Positions 17,059 to 27,700 of a DNA stretch of 64,000 bases are shown here, in pieces. The notes below the pieces were generated by a model. It did not search any database and had not been told where the DNA came from. It worked only from the letters and a program-made list of their open reading frames with translations. This DNA is from Lewinellaceae bacterium (lineage in GTDB: Bacteria > Bacteroidota > Bacteroidia > Chitinophagales > Saprospiraceae). Numbering within the stretch: position 1 is the stretch's first letter; every line of letters begins with the position of its first letter. The DNA is taken from the NCBI GenBank assembly GCA_020636435.1, contig JACJXX010000002.1, positions 4,030,001 through 4,094,000 of the forward strand, in the 5' to 3' direction. The position numbers were made by a program, and so were the translations under genes.

Positions 17059-20000
17059 TCACCGCATCAGCGCCACATCCCCCTTAAACACCTCCACGAC
17101 GCCATCCACAAACTCCACTTCGGCGAACCAGGCAAAAACCCCGCTGTTGTACAACTCCTGCCGGAAAGTGCCATCCCAGCCGTAGAGGGGATCGTTGGGC
17201 GGGAAGTTGTAGACCTCAAAGACAGATTCTCCCCAGCGGTTGAAGACCAGGAAGGACCGAATCTTGGTGACCTCCTGCCCGGCAAAGAGCATAAACACGT
17301 CGTTTTTCCCATCTTCATTGGGGGAAAATACATTGGGAACGTAGAGGTTGCGCCGCTTGTCGACGAAGATCACGACCTGGTCGGAGGCCACACAACCATT
17401 CTCGTCGACCACTTCGACAAAATAGGAACCGGAGGTCGAAGGAGTCACCACCGGCCGCAGGCAACCGGCACAGGAAAGGCTGTCGGCAGCATTCCAGCTC
17501 AAGCCGGCAATCTCGCTCTCGTCGATGTTGACCCTGGCATCAAGGGCCACTTCTTCGCCCAGCTTGACCGTTCGGTCTTCGCCCAGGTTGACCATCAGGT
17601 CGTTGCCATCTTCCAGGGTAGCTACCATTTCAAACTCGCAGCCGATCGCATCCTGGACGGTGATGGCATAGGCACCGGCAGGCAGGTTTGCAAAGAGAGA
17701 CTGGCCGCTCAGGGGCTGCCCGTCGAAACTGTACAGATAGGGAGGGGTGCCGCCAACTACGCTACTGATGACGACACTGCCGTCTGAATCGCCAAAGCAG
17801 GTCGGGCCGTCGAGCGCCAGGTTGAGGGCAGAGGGGGCGGCGGCATTCTGGCTCACCACCACCGCGTTGGTATTGGCGCATCCGTTTTCCGTATCGGTTA
17901 CGATGATGAAATAGGTGCCCGGTTCATCGGCAGTGTGATCCAGTCCGGATCCCACGATGTTGCCTGGTTGCCCGAAAGCCCATTGGTGGGTGTACCGGCT
18001 GCCAACCGAAGAACCCGTGCCGTTGAGGGAGACCGTCGGATTGAGGCAATCGATCTCCTGATCCGGGCCGGCGTCAGCCAGGGGGACAGTTACATCCTGG
18101 GTGACCAGAACGGTGTCGGTATTGGCGCAGTTGTTGGTGGTATCGGTCACCATTATGATGTAGGTTCCGGGCTCGCTGACCTCCGGGTTGAGGGTGTTGG
18201 CCCCACTGAGAATATTCCCTCCTGTTGTCATCCAGTTGTAAATGATCGACGCTCCCTGCTGGGAGCCGGCGCCGTTCAGGCTGGCCGAGGTCACTTCGCA
18301 ATCCAGGTGCTGCGGCTGGCCAGCTTCTGCTATCGGATAATCGATGTCCTGGTCCACATCCACGCTGCTCAGCGCATCACAACCACTGATCGTATCGACT
18401 ACCTGCAAGAAATAAGTGCCGGCAGCGCTGGTTTCCAGCTCCAGTTCCTGGCTGCTCAAAGGATTCATATTGCCATCGAACCACTGGTAGGTATAGTTCT
18501 GGCCGGTAGAAGAGTTGCTGGCGTCGATCAGGGCCGTGCTGGTAGTGCAATCCAGGATATTCAGGACTTCCAGCACTACTATCGGGGCGTCGGTGTTGTC
18601 GCTCACCTCGACTGACGAAGGCTCGGAGGCACACCCCAACGAGGTGTTGATGGCAGTAAGCGTATACTGCCCGGAGACACTGACCGCAGGAAACTGGTCG
18701 TTGGCGTTGGAGGCATTAATGCCTGGCCCGGCCCACTGGTAAACGATATTGCCGCCCTGGCTGGAGCCGCCGCCGCCCAGAGACACCTGGGCGTTGTAGC
18801 AGTTGATGACGCGAGGCTGCCCGGCATCGGCCTGGGGCTGCGGTATCTGGGTAGCGCTCGCCGCCTGCTGGCTGACGCAGCCAAAACTGTTGGTGACCGT
18901 AAGGCCATAGTTGCCAGGCGACGATACATCAATGGAGGGCCCCTGGCCTCCGGTGGACCACTGGTAGGACGCAAAACCGGCAGGAGCCGACAATACCGTG
19001 GTGTCGCCCTGGCAAAAACTCAGCGCGCCGGAGATTTGGAAGACGGGCAGCGGGTTCTCCTGTACCGTTGCGCTCACCGTTTCCTCACAGCCGTTCTCAT
19101 CGGTAACGGCCACGCTGTATACCCCGGGCTGAGTAACCGTTATGTCCGGGTCGAACGCGCCGGTCGACCAATCGTAAACCGCAAAGTTGCCGCCGGTAAC
19201 CACCAGGCTGGCAGATTCGCCCTGACAGTATTCCCGTTCCCCTTCAATCACCGGAAGGGGCGCCGGGTATTCGCTGACCACCACCTCGGCATCCCCTGCG
19301 CAGCCGGAGGCATCCGCGACAGTCACAGAATAGGAGCCGGGGCTATTGACCGTGAGTGTCTGAGTGGTGGAATTATCAGACCATTGGTAGTCCTGAAAAC
19401 CTTCTCCGGCATCCAGGGTGGTGGAGGTGCCCGGGCAGAAGGCTAGGGGCCCGGAGATGACCGGGTTGAGCTCGACGTCTTCCACTACCTGCACCTCGTC
19501 GCTGCCGACACAGCCGTTAGCGTCGGTAACGGTCAAACCATAAGCCCCGGCCTGGCTCACCTGCACCGTCGGGGCCGAGCTGCCGGTCGACCAGTTATAG
19601 CCCGTATATTGCGCGCCCGCGTTTAACGTAGTGAAGCCCCCGATGCAGTAGCTGGTAGAACCACCAATATTGACCTGAGGCAACGGGTTCTGGGTGACCG
19701 AAAAGCTGCTGCTGGTATTGCAGCCGTTGGCGTCGGTGACCGTCAGGCGGTAAATGCCGCCGCTGTTGACTGATATAGAAGGCTGCGTGCTGCCGGTTGA
19801 CCAGCTATACGCGTCAAAACCGGCATTGGCCTGCAGCGCCGCCGATCCGCCAGCGCAGAAATCGCTGTCGCCGGCAATCTGCGGCGGGCTGACCGGATAG
19901 GCGGACACATCCACCGCCGACTCCGTCTGGCAGCCATTCCCGTCGGTAACGGTAAGGCCGTAAGCCCCGTCTTCATTGATTGTAATGTCGTTGCCTACCG

Positions 20001-23000
20001 CGCCGGTAGACCACAAATAAGTCGTGAATCCGCTTTCCCCACTCAACGTGGTATTTCCTTCCGGGCAGTAGTTGAGGCTACCCAGAATATCCGGGCTGGC
20101 CGTCGGAAAGTGAGCCACATCAACCGAACTGCTGCCTTCGCAGCCGAAATCGTCGGTGACGGTCAGGCTGTAGGCACCGGGCTGGGCCACCTCAATGAAG
20201 GCCTGCGTTCCACTATTCGACCACAGGTAAGCAGCGTAATTATTGCCCGTGCTCAGTTCGGTGGAGCCTTCCGGGCAGAACTGAAGCGGCCCGCTGATGA
20301 CCGGTTCGGGAGAAGGAATCTCTTCTACCTCGATCATCCCGCTTCCCTGGCAGCCGTCGGCGTCCGTAACAGTGACAGTATAAACTCCGGGCTGGCCGAC
20401 GGTGAGTTGTTGGGTGGCCACATTGCCCGGCCAGGCATAAGCGGCATAGCCGCTGCCGGCGTCGAGGCTGGTGGAAGTTCCTTCGCAGAAGAAATCGATG
20501 CCCGAGATCACGGGTTCGGGAAGGGATAGCTCGGAAACCGCCACGCTCGCCGTTCCCTCGCAGCCGTTGTTATCGATCACCGTCAGGCTGATGTTGCCAG
20601 GAGCAGTAACGGTAGCCGCAACACCACTGGAACCATTGGACCAGGTATAACTCTGATAACCAGGCTCCGCCTGCAATGTGGTGGAAGTTCCGGCACAGAA
20701 TTGCAGCTCGCCGGAAATGGCCGGCTCCAACTCGGGGATTTCGGTAACGGCCACACTGGCGCTGTTCGAACAGCCATTTCCGTCCGTGACCGTCAGGATG
20801 TAATTTCCGGCCTGGGAAACGCTGATCGAAGCCTGGGAACTGCCGTTCGACCAGGCGTACTGGGCGAAGCCGCTATCCCCGCTCAAGGTGGTAGCCCCGT
20901 CGGTGCAAAACTGCGGCAAACCATTGATGTTGGCGGCCGGGAGCGGGTTTTCCACCACATCTGCGGCCCTGTTGCCGGAGCAGCCGTTGGCGTCGGTCAC
21001 GGTGACCGATACCTGCCCGGGAGCCGACACGGTGATGCCGGCGCTGCCGGATCCGGTGCTCCACTGGTAGGTATTGTAACCAGCCGGCACGGACAGAGCG
21101 GTAGAAAGGCCCTCGCAGTACTCCAGGTCTCCGGAAATGCTGAAATCGGGCAGGGGGTTTTCCACCGCCAGGAAACTGCCGGCAGCCGAACAACCGTTGG
21201 CGTCGGTAACCGTGTACGCATATTCACCGGCAGTGCTTACGTTGATGTTGTCCACAGTGCTGCCTGCCTCCCAAAGGTAAGCGTCAAACCCGGAGGGCGC
21301 CAACAGGTTGGCGGAGTCGCCCCGGCAATATTCCACTTCTACCCCGGAAGGAGGCGAAGGCGGTGTAAATTCCTGTATGGTGATAGCCGCCGTGCCTTCG
21401 CAACCATTGGCATCGGCGACCGTGACACTGTAAGTGCCCGCGCCGGGTACCGGGGCAGAGGCCTGCGTCTCGCCGGTCGACCAGCTGTAGCTCTGGTACT
21501 GGCTGCCCAGGGAGAGGGCAGTGCCATCTCCCGGGCAAAGGCTGCCGGGCCCGTTGATCACCGGGACGGGGTTGTCGTTCTGCACCACTTCTACGGAAGC
21601 TGTACCCTCGCAGCCGGAGGCGTCCGTAACGGTGAGTTCATACGTTCCGGGGACATCGATGGCAATTTCTTCGGAATCCTCCCCACCCGGCCAGGCATAG
21701 GAGCTAAAGCCAGAGGTGGCGGTCAGGACAGTGGACGCCCCTTCGCAGAATTCCAGGTCGCCGCTGATGGCCGGCTGGGGTTCAGGAACGGCGGAAATAT
21801 CCGTACTCGCCGAACCCTGGCAACCATTGGCGTCGGTCACCGTCAGGCTATAGGCGCCGGCGGTATTTACAGAGATGGCTTGCGTTGTATCATTGTTCGA
21901 CCAATCGTAGGCAGCGAAGCCCGGCGGGCCCTCAAAGGTGGCGCTTGCTCCCGGGCAGAATTCCGTATCCCCCGAGATAGCAGGTGCAGGCAAGGGCAGA
22001 GCGCTCACCGCAATGCTGTTCTGCCCGGGGCAGCCCAGGCTGGAAACTACTGTAACCGTGTAGGTCCCGGGCTGGCTAACCGTCCATTCCGGGCCGGTGG
22101 TTCCATCGGGCCAGGCATAGGAGGCAAAGCCTGCCTCAGCCGTCAGGGTGGTAGCGCCGTCTTCGCAGAAAGTAGTATCCCCGCTGATCAGCGGCACTGG
22201 AGGAGAAAGTTCCTCCACCATGAAATCATCGGATCCGGTGCAGCCAAACTGATTGGTGACGGTCACGCTGTAAGCGCCCGGGGCATCGACATCCAGGGTT
22301 TGCCCGCTGCTGCCGTTGCTGTCCGACCAGAGGTAGGAGCTAAAGCCGGGGCCGGCGTCGAGGGCGCCGATGCTGTCCTGGCAAATCTCAACAGGCCCGG
22401 TAATCTCGGGTGCCGGTTCCGGGTTTTCGATCACATCAATAGAGGCTTCTCCCGTACAGCCCTGAGCATCGGTTACTGTTACGGTATACGTTCCGCCCAC
22501 ATTCGCCTGTATAACGGGGCCAGTATTGGTATTCGACCACTGGTAGGAGGCGAAGCCCGAAGTAGCAAAAAGCTCAGCGGACTCGCCGGGGCAGATGGCC
22601 GTCTCCCCGTTGATAGCCGGCATGGGGCCGGGGGCGGCAGTCACCACCACCGAGGCAGAACCGGTGCACCCCTGGTTGTTGGTGACCGTAACCGAATAGG
22701 TGCCCGGCGAGTTTACGGTGATGATGGAGTTGCTGTTGAGGGTCGACCAAAGATAGTCGTTATAGGCTGTTCCGGCGTCCAAAGTGGTGGAGTTGCCGGG
22801 GCAAATAGCCAATACGCCCGCAATGGTAGGCTCAGGAGGCAGCACCGGGTTGACGATAATGGAACCCGTGCCGGAGCAGCCCTGAGCATTCGTCACTGAA
22901 ACCGTGTAGAGACCCGGCTGGGTAACGGTATACTGTTGGGTCGGAGGGCCACCCTGCCAAAGGTAGGTAGCAAAGGGCCCGCCGGCGTCAATCGTTGCCG

Positions 23001-24324
23001 ACTGGCCGGGGCAGATGGTATTGTCGCCGGTGGGGGTAACCTGCAGGTTGGGAGACTGCGCGATGACAAATTGCCCGACGCCCTGGCAGCCATTCTGAGT
23101 GACGGTCACCTGGTAGGTGCCCGGTCCGTCAACGACGGTTTGTTGCCCGGAGGTGCCCGTGCTCCATTGGTAAGAGTCGAAGGTACCAGGGTTGGCGTTC
23201 AGGATGCCGGCTCCGTTCAGGCACAGTTGGGTCGGCCCGGTGATGAACGGGTTGGGCGTCGGCAATTGATCGACCGTGTAGGAAGCCGTGCCCTGGCAGC
23301 CTTGCCCGTTGGTAACCGTAACCGTATAGGTGGCCCCGGCAGTGACCGTAATGCTCGGCCCGATTTGATTGTTGGACCAGTTGTAGGAGGAGAAGCCAGG
23401 GCTAGCAGTAAGCACTGTAGCCTGCCCCTGGCAGATTTGGCTGTTTCCGGAAATAGACGGCATGGGGTTGCCCCCGGCGGTAACGGTTACGGTTGCCTGG
23501 TCGACACAACCGCCCTGGGTCACCATGAGCGTAAACTGGTAAGTGCCGGCAGCGCCAACGGGAATATTGACGGTAGGGTTTGCAATAAAGGGATTGCTGA
23601 GGTAGAAGTCTCCTCCATTGGTGGCCGTCCATTCGAAGGTCTCGCTGCCATTGCCGCCCAGGATGCTTCCCTGAAGGGCTATCGCTCCGCTTCCCGCGCA
23701 AATGTTGTAAGTGGGGGCATAATTCAGGGTGACCGCACAGGGAGGGGTCGCGTTGCAATCCAGGTAGGGAGCAGCTGAGCCCCCCCAGTTCAGGTTGAAA
23801 CTGGTGTTGTTGCTCGAAAAGTTATCGACCACCAGGTAGAAACCTTGCCCGGGTTGTACCTGCAGCGGCGCCACAATGCCGTCTCCTCCGGCGCCCTCCG
23901 AGGTATCAGTGGCGCCAGGGGATAGGCCGGTTGCAACCGGGGGAGCAGCCCAGGAGCAGCGCACCGGATTTCCCAGAGCGTTGCAGCCCGCGCCGGGGCC
24001 GTAAACGGCAAAGTCGTAATCGGCTGATCCGTTGGGGACGATGAGAAAAGTAATCTGGCTGTTAGGCGGCATCGAGTTGTTGAACTCAAAATAATACCAG
24101 GCCGTATTGCGCTCTCCTGAGGCGAGGCATCCCTGGTTGTTAGCGGCGGGCGCAAAGTCGTTCACGCCCCCGATTCCAGATGGGTTGAAGGAAATGGCCT
24201 GGCTGCTGCAAAGGACGATGGCGGCGGCACAATCGGGCGCCCCCTGCCCGTGGCAAAACAAGGTAGGCAGGCAGGCAAGAAAAAAAGCGGCCACATAATG
24301 GCGATGATGGTAGAAGTGCTGCAT
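17059..24324 (-). CDS. Giant T9SS adhesin-like protein with about 22 Ig/PKD-like repeats
   Basis: 2,421 residues with a signal peptide ending LPTLFCHGQ. Residues about 27-190 are an N-terminal domain shared with the next giant protein (AWYYFEFN, YDFAVYGPG, LGNPVRCSWA). One PKD-like domain follows, then I count 22 repeats of about 80 residues of the pattern ISGDxxFCxGxSxxLxA-GFxxYxWS-G-GxYxVTVTDxNGCxG. Then come four domains with ADAGxxxxIDC, one SprB-like repeat (GDSDGSVVISSVVGGTPPYL), and a gliding-motility-associated type B C-terminal domain (YVPNVFSPNEDGKNDVFMLF, FNRWGESVFE, YGWDGTFRQ). It should be exported by Sec, then T9SS, to the cell surface or medium for adhesion or gliding. Confidence 0.9.
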   Translation of the reverse strand: MQHFYHHRHYVAAFFLACLPTLFCHGQGAPDCAAAIVLCSSQAISFNPSGIGGVNDFAPAANNQGCLASGERNTAWYYFEFNNSMPPNSQITFLIVPNGSADYDFAVYGPGAGCNALGNPVRCSWAAPPVATGLSPGATDTSEGAGGDGIVAPLQVQPGQGFYLVVDNFSSNNTSFNLNWGGSAAPYLDCNATPPCAVTLNYAPTYNICAGSGAIALQGSILGGNGSETFEWTATNGGDFYLSNPFIANPTVNIPVGAAGTYQFTLMVTQGGCVDQATVTVTAGGNPMPSISGNSQICQGQATVLTASPGFSSYNWSNNQIGPSITVTAGATYTVTVTNGQGCQGTASYTVDQLPTPNPFITGPTQLCLNGAGILNANPGTFDSYQWSTGTSGQQTVVDGPGTYQVTVTQNGCQGVGQFVIAQSPNLQVTPTGDNTICPGQSATIDAGGPFATYLWQGGPPTQQYTVTQPGLYTVSVTNAQGCSGTGSIIVNPVLPPEPTIAGVLAICPGNSTTLDAGTAYNDYLWSTLNSNSIITVNSPGTYSVTVTNNQGCTGSASVVVTAAPGPMPAINGETAICPGESAELFATSGFASYQWSNTNTGPVIQANVGGTYTVTVTDAQGCTGEASIDVIENPEPAPEITGPVEICQDSIGALDAGPGFSSYLWSDSNGSSGQTLDVDAPGAYSVTVTNQFGCTGSDDFMVEELSPPVPLISGDTTFCEDGATTLTAEAGFASYAWPDGTTGPEWTVSQPGTYTVTVVSSLGCPGQNSIAVSALPLPAPAISGDTEFCPGASATFEGPPGFAAYDWSNNDTTQAISVNTAGAYSLTVTDANGCQGSASTDISAVPEPQPAISGDLEFCEGASTVLTATSGFSSYAWPGGEDSEEIAIDVPGTYELTVTDASGCEGTASVEVVQNDNPVPVINGPGSLCPGDGTALSLGSQYQSYSWSTGETQASAPVPGAGTYSVTVADANGCEGTAAITIQEFTPPSPPSGVEVEYCRGDSANLLAPSGFDAYLWEAGSTVDNINVSTAGEYAYTVTDANGCSAAGSFLAVENPLPDFSISGDLEYCEGLSTALSVPAGYNTYQWSTGSGSAGITVSAPGQVSVTVTDANGCSGNRAADVVENPLPAANINGLPQFCTDGATTLSGDSGFAQYAWSNGSSQASISVSQAGNYILTVTDGNGCSNSASVAVTEIPELEPAISGELQFCAGTSTTLQAEPGYQSYTWSNGSSGVAATVTAPGNISLTVIDNNGCEGTASVAVSELSLPEPVISGIDFFCEGTSTSLDAGSGYAAYAWPGNVATQQLTVGQPGVYTVTVTDADGCQGSGMIEVEEIPSPEPVISGPLQFCPEGSTELSTGNNYAAYLWSNSGTQAFIEVAQPGAYSLTVTDDFGCEGSSSVDVAHFPTASPDILGSLNYCPEGNTTLSGESGFTTYLWSTGAVGNDITINEDGAYGLTVTDGNGCQTESAVDVSAYPVSPPQIAGDSDFCAGGSAALQANAGFDAYSWSTGSTQPSISVNSGGIYRLTVTDANGCNTSSSFSVTQNPLPQVNIGGSTSYCIGGFTTLNAGAQYTGYNWSTGSSAPTVQVSQAGAYGLTVTDANGCVGSDEVQVVEDVELNPVISGPLAFCPGTSTTLDAGEGFQDYQWSDNSTTQTLTVNSPGSYSVTVADASGCAGDAEVVVSEYPAPLPVIEGEREYCQGESASLVVTGGNFAVYDWSTGAFDPDITVTQPGVYSVAVTDENGCEETVSATVQENPLPVFQISGALSFCQGDTTVLSAPAGFASYQWSTGGQGPSIDVSSPGNYGLTVTNSFGCVSQQAASATQIPQPQADAGQPRVINCYNAQVSLGGGGSSQGGNIVYQWAGPGINASNANDQFPAVSVSGQYTLTAINTSLGCASEPSSVEVSDNTDAPIVVLEVLNILDCTTSTALIDASNSSTGQNYTYQWFDGNMNPLSSQELELETSAAGTYFLQVVDTISGCDALSSVDVDQDIDYPIAEAGQPQHLDCEVTSASLNGAGSQQGASIIYNWMTTGGNILSGANTLNPEVSEPGTYIIMVTDTTNNCANTDTVLVTQDVTVPLADAGPDQEIDCLNPTVSLNGTGSSVGSRYTHQWAFGQPGNIVGSGLDHTADEPGTYFIIVTDTENGCANTNAVVVSQNAAAPSALNLALDGPTCFGDSDGSVVISSVVGGTPPYLYSFDGQPLSGQSLFANLPAGAYAITVQDAIGCEFEMVATLEDGNDLMVNLGEDRTVKLGEEVALDARVNIDESEIAGLSWNAADSLSCAGCLRPVVTPSTSGSYFVEVVDENGCVASDQVVIFVDKRRNLYVPNVFSPNEDGKNDVFMLFAGQEVTKIRSFLVFNRWGESVFEVYNFPPNDPLYGWDGTFRQELYNSGVFAWFAEVEFVDGVVEVFKGDVALMR

Positions 24325-24749
24325 GGAGCTTAGTTTTTTTATTCTTCAATCTTCTACCCCATCAGTATTTTTGAAAGCGCATAGAAAAAATGCAGGGCAA
24401 TGATTAGGCAAATTCTTTGAGGTGTCGTGTCGCCTGTGCGAGGATAAGCAACTTTTCCCGGCAATGCTGCCCCACAGTAGCCTCTGTGGTTTTTTTCAGG
24501 GTTGCCAAAACAGGCCAGGATGGCTGGCCTTCTGAGCAGGCTCTAGGATAAATATGGGGTTTTGTCTAATAGGTAGCTATTTCTTTGGCGAAATTAGCAT
24601 TTCCTCTTCATAAAAATGGCTCTTTGAACAATTTTATAGCATGAAAGAGCAGAAGAGCGAAAAAAAGGCGCCTCCCCGGCTATGGTAAGGGGGGTAAAAC
24701 GGGAGCCAGGGAAGCACAGGGCCTGCCCTTTCGGGCGGGCCCCAACCTT
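24325..24749. other. Gap between the two giant adhesin genes
   Basis: No gene is visible. On the side of the second adhesin's stop codon, GGGCCTGCCC and GGGCGGGCCC (about 24719-24743) form a GC-rich hairpin with a TTTC loop and one mismatch, which could end that transcript although no U run follows. AGGCCAGGATGGCTGGCCT near 24520 is another short palindrome. Confidence 0.4.
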
Positions 24750-27700
24750 TTATCTTAACAGGGAGATGCTGCCCTTGAACAGGACGACCTCTCCATCTAC
24801 AAATTCTATTTCGGCAAAGTAAGCGAAAACCGCAGGGTTCAGGGTTTGGCCGCGCAGGGTTCCATCCCAGCCCAACTCGGGGTTATTGGGCAAAAAATCG
24901 GGCCGGTCGAACACTTTCTCTCCCCACCGGTCCATGATAAGCAGGCGCCGGATCCTTACCACCTGGCCCATGTCGGCAAAGATGGTAAAATTGTCGTTGG
25001 GGCCGTCGTTATTGGGAGAAAACGCGTTGGGAATATACACTTTGCGATCCTTCCTCAGGATGAGGTGCAATTCATCGGAGCCGCGGCAGCCATTTGAATC
25101 CACTACCGTAGCTGTGATCAAAGCAGATTCTTTCATCCGGAGCTCTTTGGCCAGGCAATCCTCGTCGAGGCAAGGGAAAGTATCCACGGGATAAGACCAG
25201 ATAACGTCCATGATCTCTTCGGAAACCAGGTTAGTCAGAGCCTGCAGGGTGACGACATCCCCCAGGCCCAGGTCCAGGTCATCTCCTAACCGGACCTGAA
25301 CGTCGTTGCCCTCTTCGAGCAATACGCCTATGCTGTATTCGCAACCCGCCGCATCCTGCACCCTGATGTCGTAGGCGCCAGCCGCCAGGTTGGGAAACTG
25401 CTGCTGGCTCATGAAAGGCTCGCCGTTGATGCTGAAGAGGAACGGCCCCGTCCCTCCCCTTACTTCGGTGACGGCGATAAGGCCATTGTTGTCGCCAAAA
25501 CAAAGAGGGTCAATGGCATCTACCTCCATGCCCGTCAGGTAATCGTCAGTTTCCAAAACCGAAACCTCATCGGCGCTGCTGCACCCATTTTCGAGGTTAG
25601 TGACGGTCAGATAGTAAGTGCCGGGGAGATTTACCGTGGGGTAAAGCGTGCCTCCTTCGAAGAAACCATTCTCTGCCCTCCACTCATACCTGAAGCCCGT
25701 GCCCTGGGAGGAATTGCCTCCATCGAGTTGCGCTTCCTGGTTCAGGCAGTCGATTTCCCGGCTTTCGCCCGCATCCGCCACGGGCGCCTGAATATCCTGC
25801 CGGACGCGTACCGTATCCGAGGCTTCGCAGCCGGTGTCCAGATCCTCTACTGTGAGGACGTACAGGCCCGGCGCATCCACTAATGGGCGCAATCCGGAGC
25901 CTCCCTCCAGGATGCGGCCGTCGGCGGTGGCCCAGGTAAAAACCAGGCTGGAAGAAGTGGATATGACCCTGCCTGATAATTGAAGCGAGGTTATATCGCA
26001 ATTCAACAACCCTTCCGGCCCGGCGTCCACCTGCGGGTAGGAATAGCCTTCCACTACTTCCGCCGCCGCCGATGCGGTGCATCCGGTAGCATTATCGGTA
26101 ACTACCAGCGTGTACATGCCGGTTTGGGACACCGTCAGGCTCAGGCCGGTTTCACCATTCAGTAGGGCGCCGGAACCGGTATACCACTGATAGGCAATGT
26201 TATTGCCCTGGGCCGACCCCTGCCCGCTGAGTTCAACAGTAGGAGTCGAACAATCCAGGGTGTCCGCTTCCAGCAAAACGGCGTCCGGTTCGTAGCGCAA
26301 GTCCGCTACAGCTACCTCAGCCGGCATGGAACGGCATTGATAAGCGGCGGTAACCGCCTCCACCGTATAGGTTCCCGGCTCCGTAACCCACGGCATGGGA
26401 AGGTTGCGGTTGTCGTCGTTGATGCCCGGGCCGCTCCAGGTATAAACCAGCCCGTCTGACGGGTTGGAGGGGTGCCCCAGCTGAACCGGCTGCTCGCGGC
26501 AATCGATGGCTTGATCTCCGCCGGCATCTATCAGAGGAAGAGCAATTTCCTCGACTTGTATGGATGCCGTTGTCTGACAGCCGTTGCTGCCGAAGGCGGT
26601 AACCGAATAGGTGTCCGGCTGGCTGGCGGTGACCTGAGGGCCGGTAGCGCCGGTAGACCATTGCAAGCTGTCTCCGGTGGTTACTGCCTCCAGGACGGTA
26701 GCGCTATTTTGGCAAAAGGCGCTATCGCCGAGGATTTCCAGGGCGGGCGCCGGCAGGGCCCGCAAGTCAAATTCCGCCGTGCCCTGGCATCCGTTGGCAT
26801 CCGTCACGGTTACGAAGTACAGGCCGGTGGAGTCAACCGCGATGGTGTCCGTTTGCTCTCCGGTATTCCAAAGAACCTCCTGATAGGCAGAATCCAGGGA
26901 TAAGTTGGTGGTTGCTCCTACTCCCAGGCAGATCGGCGTTCCCCCTATGATCTCCGGTTGTGGCGCCGGCCATTCTTCTACTTGCGCCGATACGGAACCC
27001 TCACATCCCAATTCGTCCGTGACAGTGAGGCCATACGCGCCCGGCGCATCAACCACAATGGAAGGGCTTTGGGCTCCATTTTGCCAGAGGTAGGAGGAAT
27101 ACGGCTCTTCTACATAAAGTTCCGTGCTGTCCCCGGGGCAAAACCGGGTGCCCTGAACGGTAAGTACCGGCAAGGGCTGCTCTGCAACCGCAATGCTGGC
27201 CGCCGCCCGGCAACCGTTATCGTTGGTCACCGTTACGGTGTAATCGCCGCCTGCAAAGACGGTGGCCAGCTTGGTGGTTTCTCCATTCGACCAGGCATAG
27301 CTGGCGAAGGTGCCGAAGACAAAAACCTGGGCGCTGCCTCCTTCACAAAATATCGTTTCGCCCCCGATGTTAGGCAGGGGCGGGGCATAAGCAGAAACCG
27401 GTAGGGAAACCCAGTCTGCACAGCCATTGTCGTCGGTGACCGTAACGGCATAGACCCCCGCGCTGTTGACGCTGATGGAAGCCGCCGTACTGCCCGTGCT
27501 CCAGAGGTAATCCGCGTAGGCGGAAGACAGGCCAAGGCTTGCCGAATCGCCGGGGCAAAAGCCGGCATCGCCAATGATAGCTGCTGGAATGGTTTCAAAA
27601 TGCTCCACCAGCGCGCTTCCGGTTCCGGGGCACCCCAGGCTGTCTTCCACGGTTACGGTGTAGGTTCCGGGTTCGCCGACGGTAATGGCGCTGCCCGTAG